This document shows, piece after piece, positions 25,950 through 36,204 of a DNA stretch of 64,000 nucleotides. Within the stretch, counting starts at the first letter, position 1. Every line of letters begins with the position of its first letter. The notes below the pieces were generated by a model. That model was given only the letters and a program-made list of their open reading frames with translations. It did no database searches and was not told the origin of the DNA. Location of the stretch: contig NC_007940.1 in the NCBI RefSeq assembly GCF_000012385.1, forward strand, positions 1,364,001 to 1,428,000, in the 5' to 3' direction. This DNA comes from Rickettsia bellii RML369-C. Its GTDB lineage: Bacteria > Pseudomonadota > Alphaproteobacteria > Rickettsiales > Rickettsiaceae. The position numbers and the translations under genes were made by a program.

Positions 25950-26486
25950 CTATGCCACCAACTTTTCGCGTAATACTTCCACTAACTTATTAATAGCTTC
26001 AGATGAATCTATGTTTTCAAGAATAGCAAGTTCACCTGCAAGTCTATTTAGAGCTGCTTCATAAAGAGTTCTTTCACTATAAGAGCGGTCATTATCAACA
26101 TTTTTATGTAAGTCACGTAATACCTCGGCAACTGCTACAATATTACCTGAATTAATCTTTCCTTCATATTCTTGAGCTCTTCTGCTCCACATTCTATTAC
26201 CCTGTTTTGGCTTGCCTTGAAGGGTTGAATATATTAAATCTAGATCTTTTTTGCTCGCAACTGCTCTAAGCCCTACAACTGTAGCTCTACTAACCGGTAC
26301 TTTTACAGTCATTTTATCTTGAGGAAAAGAGATTACATATACCTTTATCTCAGTACCTGCAATAGTATGATTCTCTATATTTGTAATTTCACCTACTCCG
26401 TGTGCAGGATAAACAATTCTTTGTCCTATTTTAAACTCAGATTTTTGTTGTTCTGTTTTGTCTTCGGATTGTGCTATATTTACCAT
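25950..26486 (-). CDS. carD: CarD/CdnL-type RNA polymerase-interacting regulator
   Basis: This 178-residue protein has the N-terminal CarD/TRCF-RID Tudor-like domain (FKIGQRIVYPAHGVGEITNI, about 19-38), then a helical C-terminal part with WSRRAQEYEGKINSGN, SERTLYEAALNRLAGELA. CarD/CdnL proteins bind the RNA polymerase beta subunit and stabilise open complexes at promoters such as rRNA promoters. A strong ribosome binding site (cggaggaattaataatg on the coding strand) supports the start. It is divergent from the DsbA-like gene. Confidence 0.92.
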   Translation of the reverse strand: MVNIAQSEDKTEQQKSEFKIGQRIVYPAHGVGEITNIENHTIAGTEIKVYVISFPQDKMTVKVPVSRATVVGLRAVASKKDLDLIYSTLQGKPKQGNRMWSRRAQEYEGKINSGNIVAVAEVLRDLHKNVDNDRSYSERTLYEAALNRLAGELAILENIDSSEAINKLVEVLREKLVA

Positions 26487-26672
26487 TATTAATTCCTCCG
26501 TAGTAATTCTTAGTGCTTAAGAATCCAATGTTAGACTATTATCCTGTCTAGCATAACACATTTTGCTTAAATGATAAAGCAGATAATTTTATATAGCAAA
26601 TTTATTTACTATTGAAATAAAGTAAATAAAACCTTATTGTATTGTTAAATCAATATTATAAAGGGTTAAATT

Positions 26673-27452
26673 ATGCGAAATAGTTTTATTACGTTAATAT
26701 TTCTATTGCTTTTGAGTGGTTGCTCAGAAGAAAAAGAGAAAGTAGTAGAGCAAGAATCATCTGAATCCATAACTCCAGCTCAGGCTTCAACTTCAGATGA
26801 AAACAACAATCAAACAACCGAAACAACAACTCCAGCTGTAATAACTCCGGCTGTGCAAGAACAAATAGAGCAAAAGCCTGAAGTAAAAACTTTTAAGGTT
26901 ACTTTTAAGATAGATGAAAATGATATGGTTCTTGGGAATAAAGACTCTAAAATAGTTGTAGTTGAATATTTCTCTCCTACTTGCCCACATTGTGCTTATT
27001 ATCACTCTACAATCTTTCCTGAACTTAAACAAAAATATATAGATACTAATAAAATAGCATATGTTACTAGAGAATTTATTGCTACTAAACAAGATTTAGA
27101 TGCTTCTATTTTAGCACGTTGCAAAGGTGATATAAATAGCTTTATGCTGTTTCATGATATTATATTAAAGCAACAAGATAAATGGTCAGTTAGTAATAAA
27201 TATAGAGAGTTATTAACTGATATAGGTCAGCTTGGCGGCGTTACTCCGGAAGAGTACAAAAAATGTTTAAGCGATGATAAAATTACTGAAACCTTAATTG
27301 CTAATACTAATTTTATAACAAAAGCACCAAAATTTATAGGAACTCCTTCTTTCTTTGTTAACGGAGTACAAACTGAGAATTATAGTATAAATAGTATTTC
27401 AGCAGCAATAGATAAAGCCATAGAAGAATCAAAAAATAAAATAGATTTATAG
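26673..27452 (+). CDS. DsbA-like thiol:disulfide oxidoreductase, lipoprotein
   Basis: This 259-residue protein has a lipoprotein signal (LLLLSGC, Cys at residue 17), a Thr/Gln/Glu-rich linker (about 20-75) and a DsbA-family thioredoxin fold. The redox motif is CPHC in FSPTCPHCAYYH (about 110-113), and the cis-Pro loop region is IGTPSFFVNG. It probably makes or isomerises disulfides in the periplasm, anchored to a membrane, which fits the cysteine-rich rickettsial secretion proteins. It abuts atpI (TAG/GTG overlap of 1 nt), so it may be co-transcribed with the F0 genes. Confidence 0.88.
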   Translation: MRNSFITLIFLLLLSGCSEEKEKVVEQESSESITPAQASTSDENNNQTTETTTPAVITPAVQEQIEQKPEVKTFKVTFKIDENDMVLGNKDSKIVVVEYFSPTCPHCAYYHSTIFPELKQKYIDTNKIAYVTREFIATKQDLDASILARCKGDINSFMLFHDIILKQQDKWSVSNKYRELLTDIGQLGGVTPEEYKKCLSDDKITETLIANTNFITKAPKFIGTPSFFVNGVQTENYSINSISAAIDKAIEESKNKIDL

Positions 27453-27715
27453 TGGATAATGATAAATTAAAAGATATTAAGACAAGAATTAATCAGTTAA
27501 AAACTGATAAAACCCCTAATTCTAACTTGCAACAGGAAATAAGTCCGTTTACTATAGCTATAGATTTAGTTTCCGGAACAATGGTAGGGTTTGTTATTGG
27601 TTTATTAACTGATAAATTCTTTCATTCTAAACCTTTATTTATTATTATATTTACCATAATCGGAATTATAGCAGGATTTAATATAGTCAGGCAAAGGCTA
27701 ATCAGTAAGAAATAA
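27452..27715 (+). CDS. atpI: ATP synthase protein I (AtpI)
   Basis: This 87-residue protein has a GTG start overlapping the previous stop codon. Two hydrophobic helices (about 30-48 and 56-76) contain the AtpI pattern [17 protein letters not shown] and GIIAGF. AtpI helps assemble the c-ring or supplies Mg for F1F0 ATP synthase. It lies directly before atpB. Small size and order support the call. Confidence 0.85.
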   Translation: MDNDKLKDIKTRINQLKTDKTPNSNLQQEISPFTIAIDLVSGTMVGFVIGLLTDKFFHSKPLFIIIFTIIGIIAGFNIVRQRLISKK

Positions 27716-27719
27716 CAAA

Positions 27720-28448
27720 ATGCTTCATAATCCTTTAGTACAATTTGATATAAAAAAGCTGATAGACATCAAAGTTATGGATTTCGATATTAGCTTTACT
27801 AATTCAGCTGCCTATATGCTACTTGCTAGTGTTTTAGCTTTAACTTATTTTTACTTGGCTTTTTCAAATCCTAGGTTAGTACCATCAAGGTTACAAATAA
27901 GTGGCGAAATAATCTATAACCTTGTAACTGATATGCTAAATCAGAATGTAGGCAGTAAAGGACGCAAGTTTGTTCCTGTAATTTTCACTCTATTTGTTTT
28001 TATTTTATTTTGTAATTTATTTGGCATGATACCTTACGGGTTTACTGTTACCAGCCATATCATTATTACTTTCGCTTTAGCAATTCTAGTATTTTTAATG
28101 GTGACTATAGTTGGCTTTGTAAAGCACGGCATGCATTTTCTTTCCCTCTTCTTGCCCCATGGTACGCCTTTATGGCTTGCCCCACTAATGATCATAATTG
28201 AATTATTTACATATCTAGCAAGACCGGCTAGTTTATCCTTAAGGCTTGCGGCAAATATGATGGCAGGTCATATTTTATTAAAAGTAATTGCTAGCTTTGT
28301 TGTAACATTGATGATTTACTTGAAATTTCTACCAATACCTCTTATGGTTATATTAATTGGGTTTGAAATCTTTGTTGCAATTCTTCAGGCTTATATTTTT
28401 ACTATTTTATCTTGTGTATATCTTAATGATGCAGTTAATTTACACTAG
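27720..28448 (+). CDS. atpB: ATP synthase F0 subunit a
   Basis: This 242-residue polytopic membrane protein has the catalytic arginine segment [18 protein letters not shown] (Arg of LSLRLAAN at about 181), the proton half-channel helices and C-terminal [16 protein letters not shown]. It conducts protons next to the c-ring in the inner membrane. The rickettsial F0 genes are separate from F1 genes, as seen here. Full length. Confidence 0.97.
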   Translation: MLHNPLVQFDIKKLIDIKVMDFDISFTNSAAYMLLASVLALTYFYLAFSNPRLVPSRLQISGEIIYNLVTDMLNQNVGSKGRKFVPVIFTLFVFILFCNLFGMIPYGFTVTSHIIITFALAILVFLMVTIVGFVKHGMHFLSLFLPHGTPLWLAPLMIIIELFTYLARPASLSLRLAANMMAGHILLKVIASFVVTLMIYLKFLPIPLMVILIGFEIFVAILQAYIFTILSCVYLNDAVNLH

Positions 28449-28480
28449 AGTTTTTTAATTAATTAAAGTTGAGTTTTTTT

Positions 28481-28705
28481 ATGGATATGGTTTCTTTAAA
28501 GTTCATCGGTGTTGGTTGTATGGCTATTGGAATGCTTGGTGCAGCTTTAGGCGTCAGTAATATATTTAGTTCACTACTTAATTCAATAGCTAGAAATCCT
28601 TCAGCTACCGAACAGCTTCAGAGAATGGCACTTATTGGTGCAGGTCTTGCTGAAGCAATGGGGCTTTTTTCTTTTGTAATCGCAATGCTACTTATCTTTT
28701 CCTAA
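28481..28705 (+). CDS. atpE: ATP synthase F0 subunit c
   Basis: I choose the ATG at 28481 (74 residues, MDMVSLKF start), because the upstream TTG adds only four residues and the family length is 74. It has two helices with a glycine-rich first helix ([17 protein letters not shown]) and the polar loop [13 protein letters not shown]. The ion-carrying Glu is in [10 protein letters not shown] on helix 2. It forms the proton-driven ring. Confidence 0.95.
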
Positions 28706-28723
28706 AATTTGCTTTTAAATAAT

Positions 28724-29197
28724 ATGCCTCAATTTGATATTAATACATATTATTCACAAATTTTTTGGCTAATAGTTACTTTTAGCTTATTATATATTTT
28801 TGTCTACAAATTTATAGTTCCTAAAATTGAAAGAGTTTTAAATAATAGACAATCCAATATTCAAGATAATATTGCAAAAGCCGATGAATTAGCTTTAGAA
28901 ATCGAAAAGTTAAATAAATACTATAATGAAGAAATAACAAGAATAAGTACTGAAATAGATAGGTTAAAAAAAGAAAAAATAGATTCTTTAGAAGCAGAAT
29001 TTTTGATTAAAAAAACTAATTTAGAACAAAACCTACGAAAGCTGATAAATCAAAATATTAAAGATATAAAATTAGTTGCAGAAAAATTTAGAACTAGTAA
29101 AGTAGATGCGACTATAATGCTTGCTGCTAGTATTATCGAAAAAATCACTGGCACTAAAGCAGATATAAACTTACTAAAAAATATAAAAATACAATAA
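28724..29197 (+). CDS. atpF2: ATP synthase F0 subunit b' (peripheral stalk)
   Basis: I choose the ATG at 28724 (157 residues, start [15 protein letters not shown]), since the TTG at 28709 lacks a binding site. One N-terminal membrane helix (about 13-32) is followed by a long charged coiled coil ([19 protein letters not shown]...). This is the b' subunit found in alphaproteobacteria with two b-type genes. It forms the stator stalk with the b subunit encoded next. Confidence 0.9.
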   Translation: MPQFDINTYYSQIFWLIVTFSLLYIFVYKFIVPKIERVLNNRQSNIQDNIAKADELALEIEKLNKYYNEEITRISTEIDRLKKEKIDSLEAEFLIKKTNLEQNLRKLINQNIKDIKLVAEKFRTSKVDATIMLAASIIEKITGTKADINLLKNIKIQ

Positions 29198-29199
29198 TA

Positions 29200-29673
29200 A
29201 TGCATTTTCTAGATGAAAGCTTTTGGCTTGCTATTAGTTTTATAATTTTTGTGTATTTAATTTATAGACCAGCAAAAAAAGCAATTTTAAAATCTTTGGA
29301 TATGAAAGTTTTAGAAGTACAAGAGAGAGTTCTAAAAGCTGAAAAATTAAAAGACGATGCAAAATTATTATTTGAACAAACTGAAGAGCAAATAAAAAAT
29401 TTAGAAGCTCTGCAACTTCAAATGACCAAAGAAAATAATGAAATTACAGAAAAAATAGTTCAAGAAAAAACTAAAGAAATTGAAGAATTTTTAGAGCATA
29501 AGAAAGTTGAAACTATTAAATTAATTGAAAGCCAAAAATTATTAGCAAGTAAAGAACTACAAGATGAATTTTCTGATGAAGTTGTTAAACTTGTTTCAGA
29601 ATATTTCCATTCAACCAAAAATAATAATCTTTCAGAAACCGATATAGCTAAGAATTTAATGGATAAAGTATAG
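29200..29673 (+). CDS. atpF: ATP synthase F0 subunit b (peripheral stalk)
   Basis: This 157-residue protein has one N-terminal membrane helix ([20 protein letters not shown]) and a long Glu/Lys-rich coiled coil. It starts 3 nt after the b' stop codon. It pairs with b' to hold F1 to F0. It is the last gene of the dsbA-atpI-atpB-atpE-atpF2-atpF run. Repeats follow downstream. Confidence 0.93.
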   Translation: MHFLDESFWLAISFIIFVYLIYRPAKKAILKSLDMKVLEVQERVLKAEKLKDDAKLLFEQTEEQIKNLEALQLQMTKENNEITEKIVQEKTKEIEEFLEHKKVETIKLIESQKLLASKELQDEFSDEVVKLVSEYFHSTKNNNLSETDIAKNLMDKV

Positions 29674-29707
29674 CACATTCCATAAAGGTCGATACAAGCT
29701 AATTTGG

Positions 29708-30190
29708 AAACAATTGCCCGGTATCATTGGGTATATTATTCTATGTCATTCCCGCTTAAGGCTTGCCCTCATGGATCAGTTTTCCAATTGTCATCCTGTG
29801 ATTTATGAACTAGAGCCAGTTAAAAATACTAATAAAATTAGTATTTTTTATTATTTTCTGGATCTAGTTCCTAAGCCACAGTAGGCTTTGTTGCATGGAT
29901 TGAGAGTCGTCATTACGAGGAAATTACGAAGTAATTGACGAAGCAAGGAAGTAAAAAAATACTAACTTTATAACGTTTTTTATTATTTTTTTCTGGATTG
30001 CCACGCTCCTTGCAGTCGTGTAGCTCATGACGATTTGGTATCCACGCAACAATGCCGCCACGGGATGACTACCTTAGGACACTTTTCGATTCATACGGGC
30101 AATGCTTTTCCGCAGAAGCGGGAATGACATATAAGGTCACCTACGCCTGAATAAAATATAATATTTTTTTAATAACTGTTCGGTACTATT
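29708..30190. repeat. Nested RPE/MITE-like repeat region downstream of atpF
   Basis: 30118-30190 is the inverted, 3-mismatch copy of the left end of the element at 25409. Inside lie a RPE of the IS-target type (core hairpin near 29825, ccacagtagg end) and a cgtcattacgaggaaattacg unit. The spacer 29674-30194 has no supported ORF. The core hairpin with T-run could terminate the atp transcript. Confidence 0.65.
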
Positions 30191-30194
30191 ATTA

Positions 30195-31016
30195 TCACTG
30201 CCTAATTAGTCTTTTAGAACTCGGTAGAGTATAGTTTGAATCAGTAGAACGATACGGGCAAATATCAATTCCACCTCGTCTTGTGTATATTATATATATA
30301 GAAAGAAATTCAGGATTTATAGCATTTTTGATATCAGTAAAAATACGCTCTGCACATTGCTCGGCAAATTCATTACAATTTCTAAAAGATACCAAATATT
30401 TTAAAAGTGCATCGTGTTTTAACTTCTTTCCTTTATATTTTATAATTATTGTCCCCCAATCCGGTTGCCCTGTGACTAAACAGTTTGACTTTAATAAATT
30501 AGAATTAAGTTCTTCCTCTACTAAAACATCTTCATGTTTAATCAAGCTATTATTAGGTGGACCATACTCACTACATTCTATATCTATATCATCGATGTTA
30601 ATACCGGTTGGACTACCAAATTCTATTTTTGTATTTATAGGAAATATTTCTCCTGTTACTTCGGCATGTGTATTATTGCTTAAATCCTGCAAAATAGTTC
30701 TTTTTAACTCTTCCATTGAATCAACAACAAAATTATTAAAAGAGTTAAGATATAATTTTACTGATTTAGATTCTACAATATGAGAAGAAGTTGTTGGCAC
30801 AAAAAAAGTAAAGATCGCAACACAAGGCTTACCTTTTTTATCTAGCCAAGATAGCTCATAAGCATTCCAAATATCTACGCCATGAAATGGAAGCTTATCA
30901 TTAACTATACCTAATTCTTTACGATTATCTATACGTGGGATTTTAAACAATAAAGTTGGATCGTAAGTATCTTTATAAGTACTTTTTTTACCAAGAGCGG
31001 AATTAGATAATGTCAT
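30195..31016 (-). CDS. queF: NADPH-dependent 7-cyano-7-deazaguanine reductase QueF
   Basis: This 273-residue protein is the long, two-domain (tunnelling fold) QueF. The QueF signature is [14 protein letters not shown] (about 83-96), and the catalytic cysteine is in [11 protein letters not shown] (about 181). The C-terminal part ends [12 protein letters not shown]. The enzyme reduces preQ0 to preQ1 in queuosine synthesis. Length is close to E. coli QueF. It is monocistronic, bounded by repeats at both ends. Confidence 0.93.
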   Translation of the reverse strand: MTLSNSALGKKSTYKDTYDPTLLFKIPRIDNRKELGIVNDKLPFHGVDIWNAYELSWLDKKGKPCVAIFTFFVPTTSSHIVESKSVKLYLNSFNNFVVDSMEELKRTILQDLSNNTHAEVTGEIFPINTKIEFGSPTGINIDDIDIECSEYGPPNNSLIKHEDVLVEEELNSNLLKSNCLVTGQPDWGTIIIKYKGKKLKHDALLKYLVSFRNCNEFAEQCAERIFTDIKNAINPEFLSIYIIYTRRGGIDICPYRSTDSNYTLPSSKRLIRQ

Positions 31017-31046
31017 AATATATTATAGTAAATGAAAAGTTTTTTT

Positions 31047-31143
31047 GTCATTGCGAGGTGATGCGTAGCATTGATGCGGCAATCTCAGGAGTTTTATACC
31101 ACTTCATGAGATTGCCACGCAGCCTACAGCTGCTCGCAATGAC
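31047..31143. repeat. RPE-type palindrome (gcgagg arms)
   Basis: Arms are gtcattgcgagg and gctcgcaatgac. Inner palindrome is atgcggcaatctcagg ... atgagattgccacgcag. It lies between ctrA and queF. Confidence 0.75.
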
Positions 31144-31188
31144 GACTTAGTATTCATGCAACAACACCTATTTCTAAATGAAAATACA

Positions 31189-31902
31189 TTATGCTCCTTG
31201 GGCTAAAGCTTCCTTATGTCCATTCTCATCATACTCTTTTAGCATATAACCACGTCCCCAAACTGTATCTATATAGTCTTTACCACCAGCAGCATCGCTT
31301 AATTTCTTACGCAATTTACAGATAAATACATCGATAATCTTCATTTCAGGTTCATCAAGACTACTATATAAATGATTTAAGAACATCTCTTTAGTTAAAA
31401 TTGTTCCTCTACGCAATATTAATAGTTCTAAAATAGCATATTCTTTATTGGTTAAATGTACTTTTTTACCGTCAATTTCAACACTTCTAGTATCTAAATT
31501 TACACTGACTTTATCAAATCTAAATACTGATGCAGCATGCCCTTTAGAACGTCTAACTATAGCTTTAATTCTAGCGATTAGCTCTTCTCTAACAAATGGT
31601 TTAGTTAAGTAATCATCAGCTCCTGAAGAAAAGCCAGTAATCTTTTGGTCTGTATCAGTTAAACTAGATAAGATTAAAATAGGGGTTTTTATTTTTGCTG
31701 CACGCAATCTTAGTAATATTTCGAAACCATTAATATCAGGTAACATTAAATCTAAAATCATTAGATCATACCTACCAAGTTTACCTAATCTTAAACCTTC
31801 TAAACCAACCGAAACTTTATCGCAAACTATTCCTTCTGAAGCTAAAGTAAGCTCAATTAGATTAGCCATTTCTGGTTCATCTTCAATTAATAAAACTCTC
31901 AT
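31189..31902 (-). CDS. ctrA: Two-component response regulator CtrA (OmpR family)
   Basis: This 237-residue protein has a receiver domain (MRVLLIEDEPEM, phosphoacceptor Asp51 in MILDLMLPDINGF, Lys in DDYLTKPF) and a winged-helix DNA-binding domain (HLTNKEYAILELLILRRG, IIDVFICKLRKKL, DTVWGRGYML). The sequence is the CtrA cell-cycle master regulator of alphaproteobacteria. In Rickettsia it is often labelled czcR. The coding-strand binding site aggagaaaataaaATG supports the start. The upstream AT-rich region 31903-32130 probably contains the promoter. Confidence 0.92.
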   Translation of the reverse strand: MRVLLIEDEPEMANLIELTLASEGIVCDKVSVGLEGLRLGKLGRYDLMILDLMLPDINGFEILLRLRAAKIKTPILILSSLTDTDQKITGFSSGADDYLTKPFVREELIARIKAIVRRSKGHAASVFRFDKVSVNLDTRSVEIDGKKVHLTNKEYAILELLILRRGTILTKEMFLNHLYSSLDEPEMKIIDVFICKLRKKLSDAAGGKDYIDTVWGRGYMLKEYDENGHKEALAQGA

Positions 31903-32133
31903 TTTATTTTCTCCTAAAATTCAATTTTTATGTTTGTGCTATAATTTAATTACAGTTAATTATTGTTAACTAAATTATAATTTTTTATTAGTGCTTTATA
32001 CATTTATTAGCAACGTAAGTAAAGAATTTTTAATTATATTGATAAAATTTTTACTATTAAAGTATATCTGTGATTTAAAAACCATACCAATTAATTAAGT
32101 AAAAGGTAAGATTTCATAATACTTAAGCGGTTT

Positions 32134-32592
32134 TTAGTTCTGATGCTCAGACATTTTCTTATGGTACAAAGCTCCAAAATCTATCGGATCAATCATTAAA
32201 GGTTGAAATCCCGCATCTTGGGTACAACTTGCTATAATTTTTCTAGCGAATGGAAATATCATTGCCGGACAATGGACTGATAGCAAAATTTGATGTTGCT
32301 CAGGAGCAATATTAATTAAGTTAAATACACCTGCATATTTTAGCTCTACTTGAAATAATTTATATTTCTCATTTCTTGCTACTGCTTCAATATTTAATTC
32401 GACTTCATAAAAATTTTCTTCTGATAGATTAGTGATATTTATATCAAGAGACAAATCAATTTGAGGTCTATGTTCTAAAGCTGCCAAAGAAGATGGAGCA
32501 TCAGGATTTTCAAGAGATAAATCTTTTATATATTGTGCATTAACAGAAATATGAGGCATTGCCTCGTTTGCATCGGTATTTATTGTACTCAT
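32134..32592 (-). CDS. secB: Protein-export chaperone SecB
   Basis: This 152-residue acidic protein has typical SecB segments: [46 protein letters not shown] and [13 protein letters not shown]. It is a homotetrameric cytosolic chaperone that keeps precursors unfolded for SecA/Sec translocon. Length is normal. Confidence 0.96.
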   Translation of the reverse strand: MSTINTDANEAMPHISVNAQYIKDLSLENPDAPSSLAALEHRPQIDLSLDINITNLSEENFYEVELNIEAVARNEKYKLFQVELKYAGVFNLINIAPEQHQILLSVHCPAMIFPFARKIIASCTQDAGFQPLMIDPIDFGALYHKKMSEHQN

Positions 32593-32724
32593 AAAATCCT
32601 TTATTAAGAAAAATGGTTATTAAATATATTATTAAAAATTATACTTTATGTTATCTTAAAGTAAAAATTAACATGCTTTTATATAAAATAATTTACATGT
32701 ATCTTGCAACAAAAAAAGTAACAA

Positions 32725-33291
32725 TTATGTTAATGGCAAAGTTACACCTAATTGTTTCATATATTTTCCTTGACGATCTGCATAAGATAAGTCGCAAATT
32801 TGATCACCTTTTAAAAATAAAAATTGACAAGCTCCCTCATTTGCATAAATCTTAGCCGGCAGCGGTGTAGTATTTGAAAACTCTAGCGTTACATGCCCCT
32901 CCCATTCTGGTTCTAGAGGCGTAACATTTACTATTATACCGCACCTTGCATAAGTAGATTTACCAACACAAATAACTAATACGTCACGTGGTATTTTAAA
33001 ATATTCTACAGTTCTACCAAGTGCAAAGCTATTGGGCGGAATAATGCATACATCCACTTCCCTATCAACTAAATTATATTTATCAAAATTTTTAGGATCA
33101 ACCATAGTAGAGTTTATATTTGTAAATATTTTAAACTCATTTGATACTCTAGCATCATAGCCATAAGAAGATAAACCATATGAAATAATTTTTTCTGAAT
33201 CTTTAACCCTTACTTGCTTTTCTGCAAAAGGCTCAATCATTTTATGATTTATAACAGCTTCCCTTATCCATTTATCCGACATTATAGACAT
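32725..33291 (-). CDS. dcd: dCTP deaminase
   Basis: This 188-residue protein shows [18 protein letters not shown] near the N-terminus, [10 protein letters not shown], the conserved [23 protein letters not shown] core and [10 protein letters not shown]. It deaminates dCTP to dUTP as a trimer in the cytosol for dTMP synthesis. Length and motifs are full. A second, nearer Met (MSDKWIRE) may be the true start. Confidence 0.96.
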   Translation of the reverse strand: MSIMSDKWIREAVINHKMIEPFAEKQVRVKDSEKIISYGLSSYGYDARVSNEFKIFTNINSTMVDPKNFDKYNLVDREVDVCIIPPNSFALGRTVEYFKIPRDVLVICVGKSTYARCGIIVNVTPLEPEWEGHVTLEFSNTTPLPAKIYANEGACQFLFLKGDQICDLSYADRQGKYMKQLGVTLPLT

Positions 33292-33585
33292 AATAAATTT
33301 ATTATTTAGTTAAACTATAAAATATAACTGATAATTATTTTTAATACAAAGTAATTATGTTTATTTAAAATTGTAATTGCTTTAACTTTAAACCACTTTA
33401 ATAACATAAGTTGTAATAATACAACATTATACATCTATAAATAAATAATTACAAATTAAAATATGTTTATTTATTGTAAGTTTTAAAAATTATATTATAT
33501 TATATTCAACATAAATTAATTTAGCCGCTATAACATAATAACCTTAATTATAGCATATAGTTTCACTAATATATGAGGTTTTAAA

Positions 33586-34896
33586 GTGAAAAAGTTATTA
33601 TTAGCAAGTATTATTGGTCTTGCATCTACTACCAGTTTTGCCTCAGGAAGTACAACTCCTGTCATTTCTAGTTCTGATTCTGAAATAAAATTAGAAGGTT
33701 TTTATCTATTTGAAAGTGGTTTCTCGAATCAAAATCGTTTAGGTGAATTTGAAAATTTAAGTGACAATAGGAAAAAAACAGCGTTTTATACAGAGGCAGC
33801 ATTTGCGGCTACTATAACTAAAACTATAAATGATGTAATAGGTGGGGTTAAAATAGTATTACAACCTACTACAAGATCAAAAACATCTACATCTTATAAT
33901 GGTTCTCACATCTTTATTGAAACTAGTTACGGTAAAGTAGAGCTTGGTTCTCCTTATGATGCAGGTAATAAACTTCGTATTACTGGTGGTCAAGTAGCTG
34001 CTGGATCAGGTGGATATTTGAGATATATTAACGTTGGTAGTAAATACATGCAATATGAAAAATTAAAACCCGATTTTGATACCAGCCCTAGCTTCTATAT
34101 AGAGTCATTTTCTAACAATTTTGACGAATTTAATGTTAAAGCTGAGGCAGCTAGAAAGATTAGCTTCTATACCCCTAAAATGAAAGGTTTCCAAGCCGGT
34201 ATATCTTATACTCCTGATTCTGCCAACACAGGTGGTAATAAAAATATAAATAATGTCGTATTTGATGATTCGATTACTGGTATTACTAATGTCCGCACTG
34301 GCATAAAGCGTAACATTGTAGAAAACGACGAAATTATTACTATTAATCAAAATGTTACAGATTCAATATCTGGTGGTTTAACTTATGAACATGCACTTGG
34401 TGAAGATGCAGATTTAAAATTATCCGTTACTGGTGAATATGGTAAACCTGCTCGCCTTGCTGTTCGTTCCAAAGTAATAGATAAAACATATACAGTATTA
34501 GATACTTATAAACTATCTAACTTAAAAGCTTATAATCTCGGTGCAGTTTTTACATATGGTAATTTCTCATGCGGTGCTTCTTATGGTAGCTTAGGAAAAA
34601 GTTTAACAACTCCTCAATACCATAAAAATGGTCGTAATACTTATTATTACAACGGAGCTATCGCTTATGGTCAAGGTCCTATTAAAACAAGCCTTAGCTA
34701 TTTTAAATCTTCAAGATATAAGAACACTGTGGATACTATAACTGTAGCTACAGAATATAAAATTATGCCAGGTTTATTACCATATGCAGAAATTTCACAT
34801 TTCCAAGCTAAAGGTAAACCAGTATATTATCCTGAAGCTCCTAACAAGAAAACTAAAGGTACTGTTGGTCTGATCGGTACAAAACTTAAGTTCTAA
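33586..34896 (+). CDS. Outer-membrane porin-like protein
   Basis: This 436-residue protein has a GTG start preceded by gaggtttta. It has a signal peptide (KKLLLASIIGLASTTSFA, about 1-20), followed by EIKLEGFYLFESGF, the start of a general porin. Repeated alternating strands with aromatic girdles include FSCGASYGSLGKSL, TSLSYFKSSRYKN, GLLPYAEISHFQ and the final GTKLKF with terminal Phe. I read it as a 16-stranded gram-negative porin. The AT-rich region 33292-33585 upstream likely has the promoter. The substrate is unknown. Confidence 0.8.
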   Translation: MKKLLLASIIGLASTTSFASGSTTPVISSSDSEIKLEGFYLFESGFSNQNRLGEFENLSDNRKKTAFYTEAAFAATITKTINDVIGGVKIVLQPTTRSKTSTSYNGSHIFIETSYGKVELGSPYDAGNKLRITGGQVAAGSGGYLRYINVGSKYMQYEKLKPDFDTSPSFYIESFSNNFDEFNVKAEAARKISFYTPKMKGFQAGISYTPDSANTGGNKNINNVVFDDSITGITNVRTGIKRNIVENDEIITINQNVTDSISGGLTYEHALGEDADLKLSVTGEYGKPARLAVRSKVIDKTYTVLDTYKLSNLKAYNLGAVFTYGNFSCGASYGSLGKSLTTPQYHKNGRNTYYYNGAIAYGQGPIKTSLSYFKSSRYKNTVDTITVATEYKIMPGLLPYAEISHFQAKGKPVYYPEAPNKKTKGTVGLIGTKLKF

Positions 34897-34901
34897 TAAA
34901 A

Positions 34902-35142
34902 GTCATTGCGAGGAGAAACTGCAAGTTTCGATGCGGCAATCTCATGAGGTAGTATAAAATTCCTGAGATTGCAACAAAGCTTCGCTCCTCGCAAGGCATT
35001 ATTGTTTGGATCGGTTTTTTCGTCATTGCGAGGAAATTACGAAGTAACTGACGAAGCAATCCAGCTAAAAAGTACTAATAATATTAGTATTTTTATTATT
35101 TTTTCTGGATTGCCACGCTCATTTCATTCGCTCGCAATGACG
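34902..35142. repeat. Two tandem RPE-type palindromes between porin and erpA
   Basis: The first has gtcattgcgaggag ... tcgctcctcgcaagg. The second (35021-35142) has cgtcattgcgagg ... cgctcgcaatgacg around aatactaataatattagtattt. No ORF is supported in the spacer. The hairpins may end both converging transcripts. Confidence 0.75.
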
Positions 35143-35176
35143 ATTCTTTATCTATACAACAACCCACTGGATAATA

Positions 35177-35509
35177 TTACACCGCAAAAGAATTGCCGCA
35201 GCCACATTTTGCTTTAGCTTGTGGGTTGCTGACATTAAAATATGAACTGCCTAGCTCTTCTATAAAATCAAGAGTGCAATCTAACATAAATTTTTGAGAA
35301 ATAGGATCGATAATAACAGTAGCATTATGTTTAGTAAAAACATAATCATCTTTTTCTAAAGTATCTTTGGAAACTAGTTCGTAATTATACATTAGCCCAG
35401 AGCAACCACCGCTATCAACGGATACTCGTAGCACTAAATCCTTATCTTTTTCTAACTCTATTAATTCCTTTACCCGCTCAAAAGCTCTATCGGTAATTGT
35501 GATTGTCAC
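35177..35509 (-). CDS. erpA: A-type iron-sulfur carrier (ErpA/IscA family)
   Basis: This 110-residue protein has the three conserved cysteines of A-type carriers: Cys in DSGGCSGLMY (about 35) and CGCGNSF near the C-terminus (about 102-104). It moves Fe-S clusters to apoproteins. The DSGGCSG form is close to ErpA, though IscA is an alternative. It is on the minus strand, converging with the porin gene. Confidence 0.85.
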   Translation of the reverse strand: MTITITDRAFERVKELIELEKDKDLVLRVSVDSGGCSGLMYNYELVSKDTLEKDDYVFTKHNATVIIDPISQKFMLDCTLDFIEELGSSYFNVSNPQAKAKCGCGNSFAV

Positions 35510-35653
35510 TAAAATAACCTTGTAAAAATCTTATAAATTATATAATATACCTAATATTTCATATTTTTTCAAGGTAGCGTTGTTGTGTGTGTTAAGCTTC
35601 AACGTCACTGCGAGGAACTGGTATTGTTGCATGGCTCAAGAAATATGTGTGAT

Positions 35654-36050
35654 GTCATCACGTGGCTTGGGAACTAGATCCAGATAAAGCGAGAGAATCG
35701 AGCTTTTAATTTTAATAATATAATGAAACAATATTATGTATATATATTAGCTAGTAAACGTAACGGTACATTATATACTGGCATAACCTCGAATATTATA
35801 AAACGTATTTATGAGCATAAGAATAAAATAATTAAAGGATTTTCTTCTAAATATAACACAAATAAATTAGTTTATTTTGAACAATATCATTATGTCATAG
35901 CTGCAATTAGTCGTGAAAAATTACTAAAAGAATATAAAAGACAGTGGAAATTAAATCTGATTGAATCTCAAAATCCAGAGTGGCTTGATTTATATGAAAA
36001 AATTATTTTATAATTTTTAACTGGATCCCGTGGACAAGCCACGGGATGAC
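35654..36050. repeat. RPE palindrome split by a GIY-YIG gene
   Basis: Arms 35654-35683 and 36021-36050 are inverted repeats matching at 24 of 30 positions (gtcatc-cgtggcttg...gatccag). The GIY-YIG ORF occupies the loop with only short AT-rich margins. This looks like a gene inserted in, or carried by, a palindromic element. Confidence 0.6.
35723..36013 (+). CDS. Small GIY-YIG nuclease-domain protein
   Basis: This 96-residue single-domain protein has GIY-YIG motif parts YYVYILASKRNGTLYTGITSNI (Tyr-x-Tyr ... Tyr-x-Gly), the catalytic Arg in IIKRIYEHKN and Glu within SREKLLKEYKRQWKLNLIE. It is of the UPF0213/YhbQ-like kind, a possible structure-selective or mobile nuclease. It sits inside a palindromic repeat (arms 35654-35683 and 36021-36050), unlike the neighbouring housekeeping genes. 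It could be a hitch-hiking homing-like gene. The cellular role is unknown. Confidence 0.85.
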   Translation: MKQYYVYILASKRNGTLYTGITSNIIKRIYEHKNKIIKGFSSKYNTNKLVYFEQYHYVIAAISREKLLKEYKRQWKLNLIESQNPEWLDLYEKIIL

Positions 36051-36204
36051 ACCGAGAACGTTTTTTGATCCACGCGGGGCAATGCCGCCACGGGATGACA
36101 ATGGCAGAAGTAATCATGCAACAAACCATAGGATGACAGCGATAGAACCAAGCTACACAACAAGGAAAATAACATACCGATTACATAAAACATAAAGGAT
36201 AACA

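Noticed and set aside
28469-28480. TTG start for atpE giving 78 residues
   Set aside because: The ATG at 28481 gives the family length of 74 and the conserved MDMVSLKF start.
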